DNA of 32,872 nt from Pigoraptor chileana. Its lineage: Eukaryota; Opisthokonta; Filasterea. The notes beneath the pieces are model-generated. The model did no database searches. It was given only the letters and a program-made list of their open reading frames with translations, and had not been told where the DNA came from. Of this stretch, positions 1-9,163 are shown one piece after another; the stretch's first letter is position 1, and each line of letters opens with the position of its first letter. Location of the stretch: positions 1 to 32,872 of the forward strand of contig CALSCR010001435.1 in NCBI GenBank assembly GCA_943704495.1, in the 5' to 3' direction. Made by a program: the position numbers and the translations under genes.

Positions 1-28
1 GGGGTGAAATATGGGAACACATCCTCAC

Positions 29-125
29 TCAATAACCACGGAGAAATGCTTGGTCTCGTCATCGTCAAGAAGAATGCGCTCAATATCGTACAGATGATGC
101 GTCCGGAAGAACTCGCGAACGGCGG
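29..125 (-). CDS. Internal exon of a partial gene, MCM9-like N-terminal region
   Basis: This is one 97-base exon on the minus strand. It has an acceptor (CCACAG) at 126-131 and a donor (GA|GTGAGG) at 28-27, so the rest of the gene lies beyond the left edge. It encodes about 32 residues containing AVREFFRTHH, DIERILLDDDE and KHFSVVI. The pattern of F..., H..DI..IL..DDE, H(Y/F).VVV resembles the start of MCM9/MCM8-type helicases, which act in homologous recombination repair. That assignment is from recalled motif spacing over a short stretch. If the donor is not used, the frame stops at 25-27 and this would instead be a C-terminus. The first exon of the gene, which should lie within 130-1000, was not identified. 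Confidence 0.4.
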
Positions 126-498
126 CTGTGGCACATATAAGTGGCGCAATGAATGAGGTGGAGGGGTGGGTGGAAATGGATCGAATCAGCATCTACTGTA
201 CATGCAAACCCAAAGGCAGTGCGAACACACACACACGCGCGCGCGCGCCACAGCGCGTCCCATTGAGTGTTGGCTGTGATTCAACACAACACATTCTGGG
301 AACCACCGTCGGCAGAACTTTGCCACCTGGCGTCATATCATATTGCCGTGGCAGTCAATTGAACAGATCAGCCGAGCTCAGCAGAGAGGCCTGACCTCGT
401 GCGTCGTCGTGGAATTCCGCAGCCATCGCCGCGCTGCCCAGTCCAAGGGGCACTAGGAGAGCAACGTCGGCTGTCCGCGGGAGCCCCGTCGCCCCAGC

Positions 499-596
499 CA
501 GTCGCCTCAGTCAGTCGCCACAGTCAGTCGCCTCAGTCAGTCGCCTCAGTCAGTCGCCTCAGTCAGTCGCCTCAGTCAATCGCCACAGTCACTCGG
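499..596. repeat. 13-bp minisatellite
   Basis: The unit CAGTCGCCTCAGT is repeated seven times head to tail (499-511, 512-524 and so on to 577-589), followed by a half unit at 590-596. Units 2 and 7 carry T-to-A changes at the same position, and unit 7 also has G to A. The array lies in the intergenic region upstream of CEP76. An open frame runs through it but has no support as a gene. Confidence 0.9.
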
Positions 597-812
597 TCAC
601 CGCCCGTCAGGTGACTGCTCTCGCGACATCCGGTGCACTGTGCCACCGCAAATGGATTCATGGCCAGAAACAAACACGAGCTCTTGGCGCACGAGCAAAC
701 GTCACTGCACAGAGCCGACTATTTGGAACGAGAGATTGTGCTAATTCAACGCTGATGACTCGTACTCACTGAGACGGACTTTGAGCGCCAATTCCCAACA
801 ACGCAAGTAAGT

Positions 813-818
813 CACGTG
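813..818. promoter_or_regulatory. E-box GTCACGTGAT upstream of CEP76
   Basis: This is a CACGTG core with GT...AT flanks, matching the GTCACGTGAC type bound by USF, MiT/TFE or Cbf1-like bHLH-zip factors in other eukaryotes. It lies about 290 bp upstream of the CEP76 start codon, in a divergent intergenic region. A second CACGTG at 1058-1063 lies only 37 bp before that ATG. The sites are seen directly; a regulatory role is inferred from similar sites in other promoters of this window. Confidence 0.45.
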
Positions 819-1057
819 ATCTCTCCGAAATCAAATTTCCGTTTCGCGCCAAAATTGCCCATTCCAAACACAGTGTGAAGAGTTGCATTTCGACGCCGAG
901 GAGTATTTACAAGCGAACGGCAGCTCCCTCGAAGCGCAGGAAGTAAGCGCTCTCTTCGCGTATACGGCACCTTTGCACGAACAACTCGTAGAGTGCTGTG
1001 AAGACTACTGAATCCAGATGCACACACCTGTACATACATTGTCAGACTGATCAGCGG

Positions 1058-1063
1058 CACGTG
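1058..1063. promoter_or_regulatory. E-box CACGTG close to the CEP76 start
   Basis: A CACGTG core lies 37 bp upstream of the CEP76 ATG at 1100, probably within the core promoter or 5' UTR. It pairs with the E-box at 813. Function is inferred only from motif recurrence. Confidence 0.35.
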
Positions 1064-1099
1064 TGTGCTCGTGCGAGCCACCCACCGCCACTGTTCGCG

Positions 1100-3146
1100 A
1101 TGCCCCGTGCACCACGCACCACGCTGCCACCTGAGCGCCTTGCGCAGGTGCGGCAGCTCATCCACGACCGCCTTGCCGCCTCGGACGTCTTTTCCCGCGT
1201 GGAGGAGTTTCTCGCGGACTTTCTGCGGGGGCGGGGGACTGGCGAGGTGTCCGAGGCCGAGCTGGTGGCGGCGCTCCAGCAGCGCGGGCTGGTTGAGGAT
1301 GTGGTGCGGTCGTTGCATCTCGACGCCCTCAGTGGTATCGCACAGGGCAGTCCAGCAAAAGGAGGTCGCCCGGCTGAAGCGCAAGCAGCGCGCAATGTGC
1401 ACGACAATGCCCGCGACATCAACGACTCAAAAGGTTGGTTGCCGTTTTGGCATGTATGACAAAAGTGCTCAATCCCGATGGGGCAGAGAAATGTGGACTA
1501 ATTACATCTGTCTAATGCGCAACACAGCTGATGACGGCGCCGATTCGCCCGTGCGGCGTCTGTACGTGCGGCTGCTCACCGGCAAGGCCTTTTTGGAGCA
1601 CGTGAGGGAAGAGGGCTCCACTTCGGCGGCGACGCTGACGGCCCATCTCTTCTTGCGGGGGCAGCGCTTTCGGACGCGGGCGGTGGCGTGCGTGTGTGAG
1701 CCTCCATTTGCCGAGGGGTTTGCGTTTGATATGCAGGAGCAGGACGGCCACCGCCTTGTTGATGCAACTGCGCTGCTGGCACTGCGGGATCCCATACAGC
1801 TGGCTGTTGTCCGGTCAGACGGCGACGGCGACGTTTCGCTATTGGGGCACTGTGTGATCGACTGGCGGCGTGCGCTTCGGACGGGTGGGGCGTCGACCGT
1901 CGCGGCAGAATTGCGCGGCATTGGCGCAGAGAGCGATGTCCCCGTGGGTGTTGTGGACGTCCGGCTGGAGCTGCTGCCCCGTATGGACGCCACGCTCCCG
2001 CAGGCCGACATCGACACGCGCGCAGACTGGGAGCGCTCGCAGGCAAACGAGCACCAGCGCATGTTCCTTGTGTATGCCAAGCAGTGGTGGCGCGAATTTC
2101 TGCAAACGCGACCGTCGAATGCGTCGCGGATGGTGCGCATCTTTGCCGAGGACGAGACGGCCACAAACCGCCTCGCGTGCACCTTTGTGGCGCCGCTGCG
2201 CGCGGGCCGCCTGCTGGATACTCCGCGCCATGCTGTGCGCTTTGTCAGCCTGCTGGCGGTCGACCGCTCGTCGCCGATTGGGGGCGGCGCGCACACCGAG
2301 CAGTGGCTGACGCTGCACTCGCTGCTTGCCGCGCGAAAGGGCGACGTCGCGGACCACGCAAACCTCCTCTGCTCTCTCCTCATTGGCTTTGGTCTCGATG
2401 CGTACGTGTGCATTGGAACGCGCGATCGCGGTCAATTGTCATCGTGGGTGGCTGTCGTGTACGGCGACGGGGCGGTGGTGTTTTGGGACCCTGTTGCAGG
2501 GCAGCGATACGTCCACCGCCTCGGCGACGCCCCCGCGCATCCATACAGGACGATTGGGTGCGCCTTCAACCATCGCGCCTTCTACGCTAACAATCAGCCC
2601 AGCGATGCCGTGGACACCTGCCGCTTCTCGCTCACAAACGACGGCCTGTGGAAGCCCATGAGCGCCGATGCCATCGCATCCCTCCCGCGACTGCCGGTGC
2701 CCCCAATTGCGGCTCCGACACTCGACGCCGCTGCGCTTTCTGCAGACATTGAAAGTGAAATGCGTGGGCTGCTAGCGGCATACCGGCGAGACAGGGGTTT
2801 CTCGACAGCGTACGACGACGACCTTGCCCACCTACTAACCCCCGCACTCGCTTCGTATGAGCTTGAGCGTGCAACTGGCGTGCGCGTGGGCAACGAGGAC
2901 TTTGAGAGCGTGATCCGGCGCGCCGTGCCTGAGGGTCAGACGTTCAAGGGGTTCCCCATACAGTTTTCCCACCGAAGCACGCGTCGCATGTTTGCCGCAT
3001 GCCTCAAGTCGGCCGTGTGCGGTGAGATTGTTGACTGCCGCGGGGATGCCGTGCGCCACGCCGTGCGAGTGCGCGCATTTGCGTATCCCGAAGACGCCCT
3101 GGCCGTGTGGGTGATGGTTGCCGTCAAGTACCGCGCCATCACGTGA
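1100..3146 (+). CDS. CEP76: Centrosomal protein CEP76
   Basis: Two exons, 1100-1433 and 1528-3146, are joined across a 94-bp intron (AAG|GTTGGT ... CACAG|CTGATG) in matching phase, giving about 650 aa; the human protein is 659 aa by recall. CEP76 is a centriole-associated protein that limits centriole re-duplication. The N-terminus (LPPERLAQVRQLIHDRL, then AALQQRGLVEDVV) aligns with the CEP76 start. The C2-like part carries RRLYVRLLTGKAFLEH and CVCEPPFAEGF. The middle has FLVYAKQWWREFLQTRPSN and PLRAGRLLDTPRHAVRFV. The transglutaminase-like part has DHANLLCSLLIGFGLDAYVC, and the C-terminus has RRAVPEGQTFKGFPI and VWVMVAVKYR. The ATG at 1100 was chosen because homology begins there; the upstream in-frame stretch is not conserved. 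One oddity is Val in GDVADHA where I recall Cys in the human protein. Its presence suggests an organism with centrioles or flagella. Confidence 0.96.
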
Positions 3147-3417
3147 CGACTTAGGCTGGCTTGTCAGTCTGTCCGTGACCCACTGCCGTCTTTCGAGTCG
3201 GTCTCACTGGTTACCTGTTTCATATCGCTTTGCGTTGCTGCTATTATTGCCTCTTGCGTCTGTGCGTGCGTTAGTCCCCGCCACCGCCAAACTGCGTCCG
3301 TCCTGTGCCCGGAGGAGAACTGCGTACTGCTTTTTCTGTGTGAAAATATCCCTCCGTTGCATTGCAAATACAAATCTGTCAATTTTCCCGCGAAATTAAT
3401 TGGCGCGCTTTTCTGTG

Positions 3418-3423
3418 CACGTG
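3418..3423. promoter_or_regulatory. E-box GCACGTGACG upstream of SWSAP1
   Basis: A CACGTG core followed by ACG lies about 420 bp upstream of the SWSAP1 ATG. It has the same CACGTGA shape as the sites before CEP76, ALG1 and the R3HCC1L-like gene. The overlapping TGACGTA is also CRE-like. A regulatory role is inferred. Confidence 0.35.
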
Positions 3424-3641
3424 ACGTATTTCTGTTACTCCAGTACTAAAGGTAGTCAACCGGAGTCTCCAAGTGCGGCTTTGGTAAGTTAGTTCAGTTA
3501 AAAGTGGAATACGACACATCAACAGGGCATAGTGACACACTGTCTCATCAAGAGTCCCTGTTTGACATCGTGCATGGGAGCAGCTGTGTGTGTGTGTTGA
3601 TGTGTATTGATGACTGAACAGCGTAGTTACGCCACTCCATA

Positions 3642-3735
3642 CCACACACACACAGACTGAACACACACACACACACACTCACTCACACACTCACTCACAC
3701 TCACTCACACACTCACACACACTCACGCGCCACAC
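3642..3735. repeat. CA / CACT(CA) microsatellite
   Basis: A low-complexity run of ACACAC blocks is interspersed with CACTCACT units. It lies in the intergenic DNA before SWSAP1 and is not coding. Confidence 0.85.
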
Positions 3736-3842
3736 ATACAAGCACACATACGTAAATAATCACACACCGCCATCAACTTCCGTTTTGCCGCATTCTTCGT
3801 ATCAAACCAAGTGGATGCCGCAATTAAAGTAGTTTAGTGCAA

Positions 3843-6045
3843 ATGGATGCCACCATACATTCGAAAGGATGTTTTTCTGTGGCGAGCTTCTTTGCCACTG
3901 CTGACGCCGCTGCACAGAGGACGCTGCAGGCCATATCCATGGAGGCGACGCAGCCGTGTTGTCGCTGTCTGCTCATTGCGCCGCCGGGGAGGTATAGTAA
4001 TTGCATCTGAGCAACAGACATAGTCCCACTTCCACTGCCGGCGCTGATATGGGCCGCCTGTCCCCGCATGCGCTTGTCTTATTCGTGCTTCCCGTTGTAT
4101 TACGTTTCATGTGCGGGTTAGTCTCATTGGCAGGTCTGCATCTGAGAGCAACGAAGCTGGATTCACCGTTTCTGTTTGGTGTCCTGTGAATGATAGCCCT
4201 CCTTCTTTGTGCTTGTCTCAGTTACGTTTATCCCCATGTGTCCGATGGGTCAGTGCTCAGACTCTCTCTCTTTTCGCTCCCTTCCCTAACCTCTCCCTCT
4301 AATTCACTTTGTGCGCGCGTGTAGTGGCAAAACGTCCCTTGTCTTTCAGTTGGCTCGCGCCGCCGCCGAGTCGGGTGAGCAGGTCCTCTTTCTCTGCGGA
4401 TCACGCGAGCGCATGCTATCGCGACTGCCTATGCGGATGCATGGAATGTCTGCGCCTGCAGAGACAACTCTCAGGAACATTCGAATAAGGTTTGTTTGAT
4501 GCGGTCTCTGCACAGGTGCACAGCAGACCGGTTGACCTTATGTTTGGCCGTTGCTGCCGTGATGGGAGCAGAGATGGAAGCAGATGATGGGAGCATTACT
4601 AGCGGTCGGCTTCAATCGAGAGTGCCGCAGTGACCCGTCAGCCGTCAACTGGGCTGAATTGAGCTACTGGCGTCGTTTTCAGTCATGGCCACGGTATTGT
4701 GTGCTGCAGGGCAGGATTCCGCCTTGGCCTGTCGTGGCGTTGCTGGAGGATCGACCGGCTTGACTATTTCAGTTCGAATTGCAGCCAAAGTTCGAATTGC
4801 AGCCAAACTAGACACTCTGTGCCAGCCATGACAGTCGTGACATGGCATCGTTTTTGCACTCTGGCTCCATTCTCCACCGCATGCGCAGCTATGCGGAAAC
4901 ACCTGCGGCATTGCGCAAGCTGTTGGCTTCAGCCCATTTGAATGCTGACGACACCCCAGGCACTGTTGTGCTGGATGACCTCGACTGCTTCTTTCCAACG
5001 GGCGGCGCATCAGCGTCGGTAAGTTCTGCTGATCTACATTTCTTTGTGCGATTGCTGAGTGTATTTCAAACTCAGTTTAGTGTGGTATTTTTTGTTTCCG
5101 CAAGCACAGTGCTGGAGTACAGTATTGAGCTGCAGATTAGACTGGCGTGACTGCACAGTCATGCTGTGAGTTAAGCCCTCTGTCACGCTGTCACTCTGCC
5201 ACACAACACACAAGTGTACACTTGACGTTGGCAGTCAAAATAATAAGTACACCTGTACCAGCAGTAGATGCTTGCGCCGGCGCCCATTGACAGGGCTGTT
5301 ATATCTGGATCTCGCGACTGACGTGTGCACGCCAACATCGCAGTTTGACCCAACCGGATTGGCGAAGACACTTGCACTTTTTATGGATGCTGTGGATTAC
5401 TGGAATGACCAGTTGTATCCGTCGAGTGTCCGCTGTTGGCGTGTTCAGTGTTCTTTTAATCCCAATTGTGTTGATGTGTCTCCACTGCTGAGTGTGTCTC
5501 GTGATTGTTGGTTGACTTCATTGTGCGACCATTGACTCGATGGCAACGCCTTGACTTGTGACTCTGTGTGGCCCTGTGTCAATGGCCCGGGCGCATTCTG
5601 GCGGAAAGAGCGCGCAGAGGGGGCCGCTGCGTGAAGCTTGTCGTTGTCGATGGGATGGGCTCACAGTGCGAGCAACGTCGCATGGTTGCATCCCTGTGGT
5701 TTAGCCAGATTGTTTCAGTGTCACCCGTGGCAGGTGCGTCTACAGACAACTCCGTCTCTGGTTGGAAGCCCTTGTGCAGTCACTCTCGCTGATATGTCTG
5801 TCTGATGTGTATAATCCCATCGTTGCTGTCATGACCGACTTCTCCAACGACATGCTTTGTTTCTGACACAACAACCTCTGTGAACTGTCGGCACAGCAAT
5901 GAATTCCAACGGAGCACGCTTTTCGATCACAATTTCTCAGTCGAAGACAATGCCACTCAAGGGCTGTGATGACGATTCACAGACACCGTCCATTGTTTAT
6001 GAACTCCGCGACAACACGGTGCACGTGATGCCCGCGCCGGCATAG
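3843..6045 (+). CDS. SWSAP1: SWSAP1-like RAD51-paralogue ATPase (Shu complex)
   Basis: Proposed exons are 3843-3991, 4325-4489, 4835-5018, 5344-5425, 5620-5733 and 5897-6045 (about 280 aa; human 229 by recall). SWSAP1 pairs with SWS1/ZSWIM7 and supports RAD51 filaments in homologous recombination. The first splice rebuilds the P-loop: exon 1 ends in LLIAPPG, exon 2 begins SGKTSLVFQLA, and the Walker A lies at about residues 46-54. It is followed by EQVLFLC and LRNIRIR. Exon 3 carries a Walker B-like VVLDDLDCFF. Exon 5 gives KLVVVDGMG, matching the family's next strand. Exon 6 ends in TPSIVYELRDNTVHVMPAPA, like the family's short C-terminal strand pair. Splices 1, 2 and 5 are strong. The start of exon 4 and the donor of exon 4 (5425, a weak GTGTCC) are best guesses chosen by phase and by a CTGAC branch site before 5344. 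The gene converges on LIPT1, with 183 bp between stops. Confidence 0.8.
4771..4806. repeat. Perfect 18-bp tandem duplication in SWSAP1 intron 2
   Basis: AGTTCGAATTGCAGCCAA occurs twice in succession (4771-4788 and 4789-4806), about 30 bp before the acceptor of exon 3. It looks like a recent duplication. No function is evident. Confidence 0.85.
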
Positions 6046-6228
6046 TTGAATACTATCTGTGGATAATATCCCGCGTCACTTGACTGTCCCCGCACGTTTT
6101 GCACCTGTCGACCTGATGGCCACTAAAATGTGTGCGTTAATGGGTGTGTGCTCTGATGGCCGCGGCCGATTCACATTGGCAACATCTTACTGTCCAGCGG
6201 TGCCCATGATACTACAATTGATAGGGGT

Positions 6229-8920
6229 CTATGGTGCGTCTGCGGGCACTTGCAAGGCAATGTCGCAGATTGCAGAGGCCTCTGCGTCGTTGCCTGTGTC
6301 CGCTTCTTCCCGTGATATGCGCAGCAACTCGGCCTGCATCTTCTGGCTGCCGTATGGGAGCCCTGAGGTCGCGCGCGAGTATCAGCAACATACGTCAATT
6401 GCAACACATGCACAAGCACGCATTGCAGGCAAAGTTGGCAGCTGCAACCCGCCGCACATCAGCTGCTATTACCTTGAAGTGAGGTCAAATCGCGGCGCAG
6501 TCCAAAGCCAGCCTCCTCCAACTCAAATTTGTCAACTAGACCTCTGTTGGATTGAATGAAGGCAACCTGCATGTGACGGGCAAGCGCGTCACTGCATGCA
6601 ACCACTCGTGACGTCATGCGATTGCAACTGTACCGTCACTTTGTTATTACACGCAACACCACTCGCATTCAACGGGTGAAAAAAAGCACGCACCAGTTCC
6701 CCTGCTGGAGTAGACGCAGAGAGGCGTTGGGTAAACCGTGGGGACTGCCCAAACCGCCAGTCCCACTCCTGCGCACCGCAACCACACCACAGACCGGCCA
6801 CACAGATAAGACCGCCAGCCACGATACATATTGCTTGATTGACCGAATATTGCAAGACAAACATAATATACACGCAAACTCATTCACCATCAATTCATGG
6901 CGGTACTGGCGTACACCTGGAAAGGCGCTCTCACTCTCTGGATCAATGTCAACCACCTGTCACAGCAACGAAAACAATGGTGAGTGTGTGAATTCTACCG
7001 ACAATCGATCAAAGATGGACACGTACAAAGCACCTGCACGAGTGAAATATGCAACACACCTCCGAGCCCCCAGAAGCAGACGAGAGAAAGCGCATTGCAA
7101 GCGAGTCCATGACAGCAGATGGCGAGAGAGTTGGACCAAACGAGGCAATGTTGGTTACTGGGGACCGCACACTTGCAACGCCTTGGCTCACAATACCATG
7201 CTGAAAACAGGCATCATGGGACACACCATCGCACGAATCGAACCCAAAACCAGTGTCATACGCGCCATGGCACCCACAGATCAGTTCCGGGAAGAGGGGA
7301 GAGACGAGTTGAAAGGTGTAGGATGCAGGTCAGTATCACAGGGGCGATGCCTATGGACTCCACAAGACGAGTCAAGCGAAAGAGCCGCGAGAAATTCAAG
7401 TCACAGCGTGGAGAGGCCATCAGTACTCAAAAAGCCTGAGCCACAAGCCAATTGAGCCCGAGAGGAAGCGAAAAAGGAAGCATTATGAATTTACAAGGCA
7501 GCCTCACCGCCATGGACAACGAGGGCGGTAATATAAGCAAACTCACAGCAGATGGCTTGAGCTGTCCACTTAGCCGCGTCAAGTCTGTGTTGACCAACAG
7601 CGTGCAGTGGTGGTATGCGGCGCAACTCCCCAACTTATATGCAGACCCCGAGACCTGCGTGGGCACCCGAGGGAGGAAAAAGAACTCTGTCAAATACACA
7701 GATACACGCGGTCGGAAATCGAAACAGAAATGGGCATCAAGCACTTAACTCAGACGACAGCACAAAACGTGGCATGAGCTGCGACACCAGCGGACTAAAA
7801 GACATAGATGACAGCACGACTGACCTTTGAGCCATTGACAAGCACATCGTTCCTGGGTGATACCACTGCGGGTATGCCATGCTCCTCCGCAAGCACCCGC
7901 GTGACGAATGCCGTCGATTTCTCCTTCACAAACGATGTGCGGTCGGAGAAGAACGTGCAGTTGATATTGCCAAGATCCTGCGGGACAGCGAGGGCGAAAG
8001 TCCAGGCAGGCCAGTCAGAGGGATGGGACAAATGCAAATTACAATACATTCGTATTTGTGTTCAGCAGCTGACGGCAGCAGCTATCACCCTGCAAGAGCG
8101 AGCGACATCGCTTGTTGTACAAGATGAATTGCAGACCCCAACTCACATGATACACCGTGCCTCCACCACTCCGTCTCCGAACATAAAGCACCCTGTCGGA
8201 GGCCATTCTGGACAGGTTGCATTCGAGCCACGGGTTCTATTTGCCGTACCATAGACATGACAAATAATAAGTTGATAGACCCAGTAGCAAACAAACTCAT
8301 ACATTCATACACACACAGCACAACATCAGGGTCCACTAGAAGAGAGAGCGCTCATCAATATTCCGTCACCTGATTGCGTCCGATGACAACCTGCATTGGA
8401 ATTGCGGTGCCGCAATGAGTCGTCGTCATATCACGCTGCCCATGCACACCATGATAAAATACACACACACACACATACACACTCAGCACATGTCACTGGG
8501 TGGAGGGCGGGGAGGGGGGAGTACGCTCACACGATGGACTTACTGATGGCACATTCTGCCAAAGAAAGAGATAGGGGCCCAGGGAATGGTCTCCATTGCG
8601 ATACATCCTGGAGAGCGAGAATTTGGGGCCACAGGTGGGTATGGTAAGCGCATAAGTGCAACACAGGGCACGCTAGCCAAAGTGGGTCGCATTGAGCGCG
8701 ACAGCGAACAAACTCACTCCAAAACAGATATGCATCATGAATTAGAGACAACTACCATTCCTCAAACGCCAGATTCCAGAATGGATCGTGCTTGAGTGAC
8801 CGTAAAACCCGTACGCGCGGAACAAACTGCGTTTGGTGCAAAAAAGGCACAATTCAGAGTCAACCGCGAGATGAACATGAACAGGCAGGATGACAGACAT
8901 ACCTTGCTTGCTGACGCCAT
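6229..8920 (-). CDS. LIPT1: Lipoyltransferase / lipoate-protein ligase (LIPT1/LplA family)
   Basis: Twelve minus-strand exons were worked out: 8920-8903, 8790-8756, 8607-8544, 8390-8370, 8236-8147, 7977-7825, 7654-7547, 7200-7060, 6956-6888, 6768-6634, 6566-6473 and 6362-6229. All phases agree, giving 353 aa (human 373 by recall). The enzyme attaches lipoate to E2 and H proteins of mitochondrial complexes. Order of motifs: [34 protein letters not shown], the signature [74 protein letters not shown] and [12 protein letters not shown]. Next comes a C-terminal accessory domain ([32 protein letters not shown]). Exon 4 is only 21 nt. The start (MASASK, exon 1) is preceded by an in-frame stop and gives no clear mitochondrial targeting peptide. 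Intron 7 (7201-7546) hosts a dispersed repeat. The gene shares a 243-bp bidirectional promoter with the kelch gene. Confidence 0.95.
7315..7441 (+). repeat. Degenerate copy of the dispersed two-module repeat (in a LIPT1 intron)
   Basis: Module 1 is recognisable as GTGTAGGATGCAGGTCAG (7316-7333) followed by CTATGGACTCCACAAGA (7351-7367). Module 2 lies at 7411-7441 and includes CAGTACTCAAAAAGCCT. Both modules match the clearer copies at 24631-25084 in the same order. The copy lies inside LIPT1 intron 7, opposite in strand to that gene, and is the most diverged of the set. Confidence 0.75.
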
Positions 8921-9163
8921 TTGTGACTATGCTCTTGTTTCTCCGGCGGAGTCCTTTCTGAACTACTTTGTTCCGAATCGGCAGACGCATATTATGAACT
9001 CCCAACTGCGGCAAGTGGTAACCCTAGCCCGATTCAGGGTTAACTGCACAACTTTTTTCCTGACTGGGCGGACTGACGGTGCTCGTACACTGCTGATAAG
9101 AACAATGCTCCATCGAAGCAGTAGAGCCGTGCTTAATAGCACTTGAAGCTACTGACGGGTGCA
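8921..9163. promoter_or_regulatory. Bidirectional promoter LIPT1 / kelch gene
   Basis: The 243 bp lie between the LIPT1 ATG (minus, 8920) and the kelch ATG (plus, 9164). The only notable element is an inverted repeat, TAACCCT ... AGGGTTA (9019-9042), with a 7-bp stem and 10-base spacer. The arm resembles a telomere repeat or a Telobox/RRPE-like element. No TATA box or E-box is obvious. Confidence 0.45.

Larger units (their letters stand above)
126..1099. other. Head-to-head intergenic region between the MCM9-like gene and CEP76
   Basis: No coding region could be supported here. The stretch holds a short CA/GC dinucleotide run (about 228-248), a 13-bp minisatellite (499-596) and two CACGTG E-boxes (813 and 1058). 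The 60-200 aa open frames on either strand look compositional, because none carries a recognisable motif. The first exon and promoter of the minus-strand gene and the promoter and 5' UTR of CEP76 must lie in this interval. Confidence 0.5.
3147..3842. other. Intergenic region between CEP76 and SWSAP1
   Basis: No gene is seen. An E-box (GCACGTGACG) lies at 3418-3423, and a CA-rich microsatellite covers about 3642-3735. The CEP76 stop codon itself overlaps a CACGTG at 3140-3145. The SWSAP1 promoter and the CEP76 3' UTR lie in this interval. Confidence 0.6.

Noticed and set aside
1502-2435. Long minus-strand frames of 196-303 codons opposite CEP76
   Set aside because: They are shadows of the GC-rich CEP76 exon; the plus-strand frame matches the family along its whole length.
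3642-3735. Possible CRISPR or satellite array in the CA-rich stretch
   Set aside because: It is simple-sequence DNA without spacer-repeat structure, and the genome is eukaryotic.
6059-6559. Plus-strand frames, one with a coiled-coil-like stretch (6231-6482)
   Set aside because: They are antisense shadows of the last two LIPT1 exons on the minus strand, which carry family motifs with correct splice sites.
6616-7455. A 279-codon plus-strand open frame
   Set aside because: It lies opposite several LIPT1 exons and introns, has no motif, and includes the dispersed repeat. It is a chance open frame.
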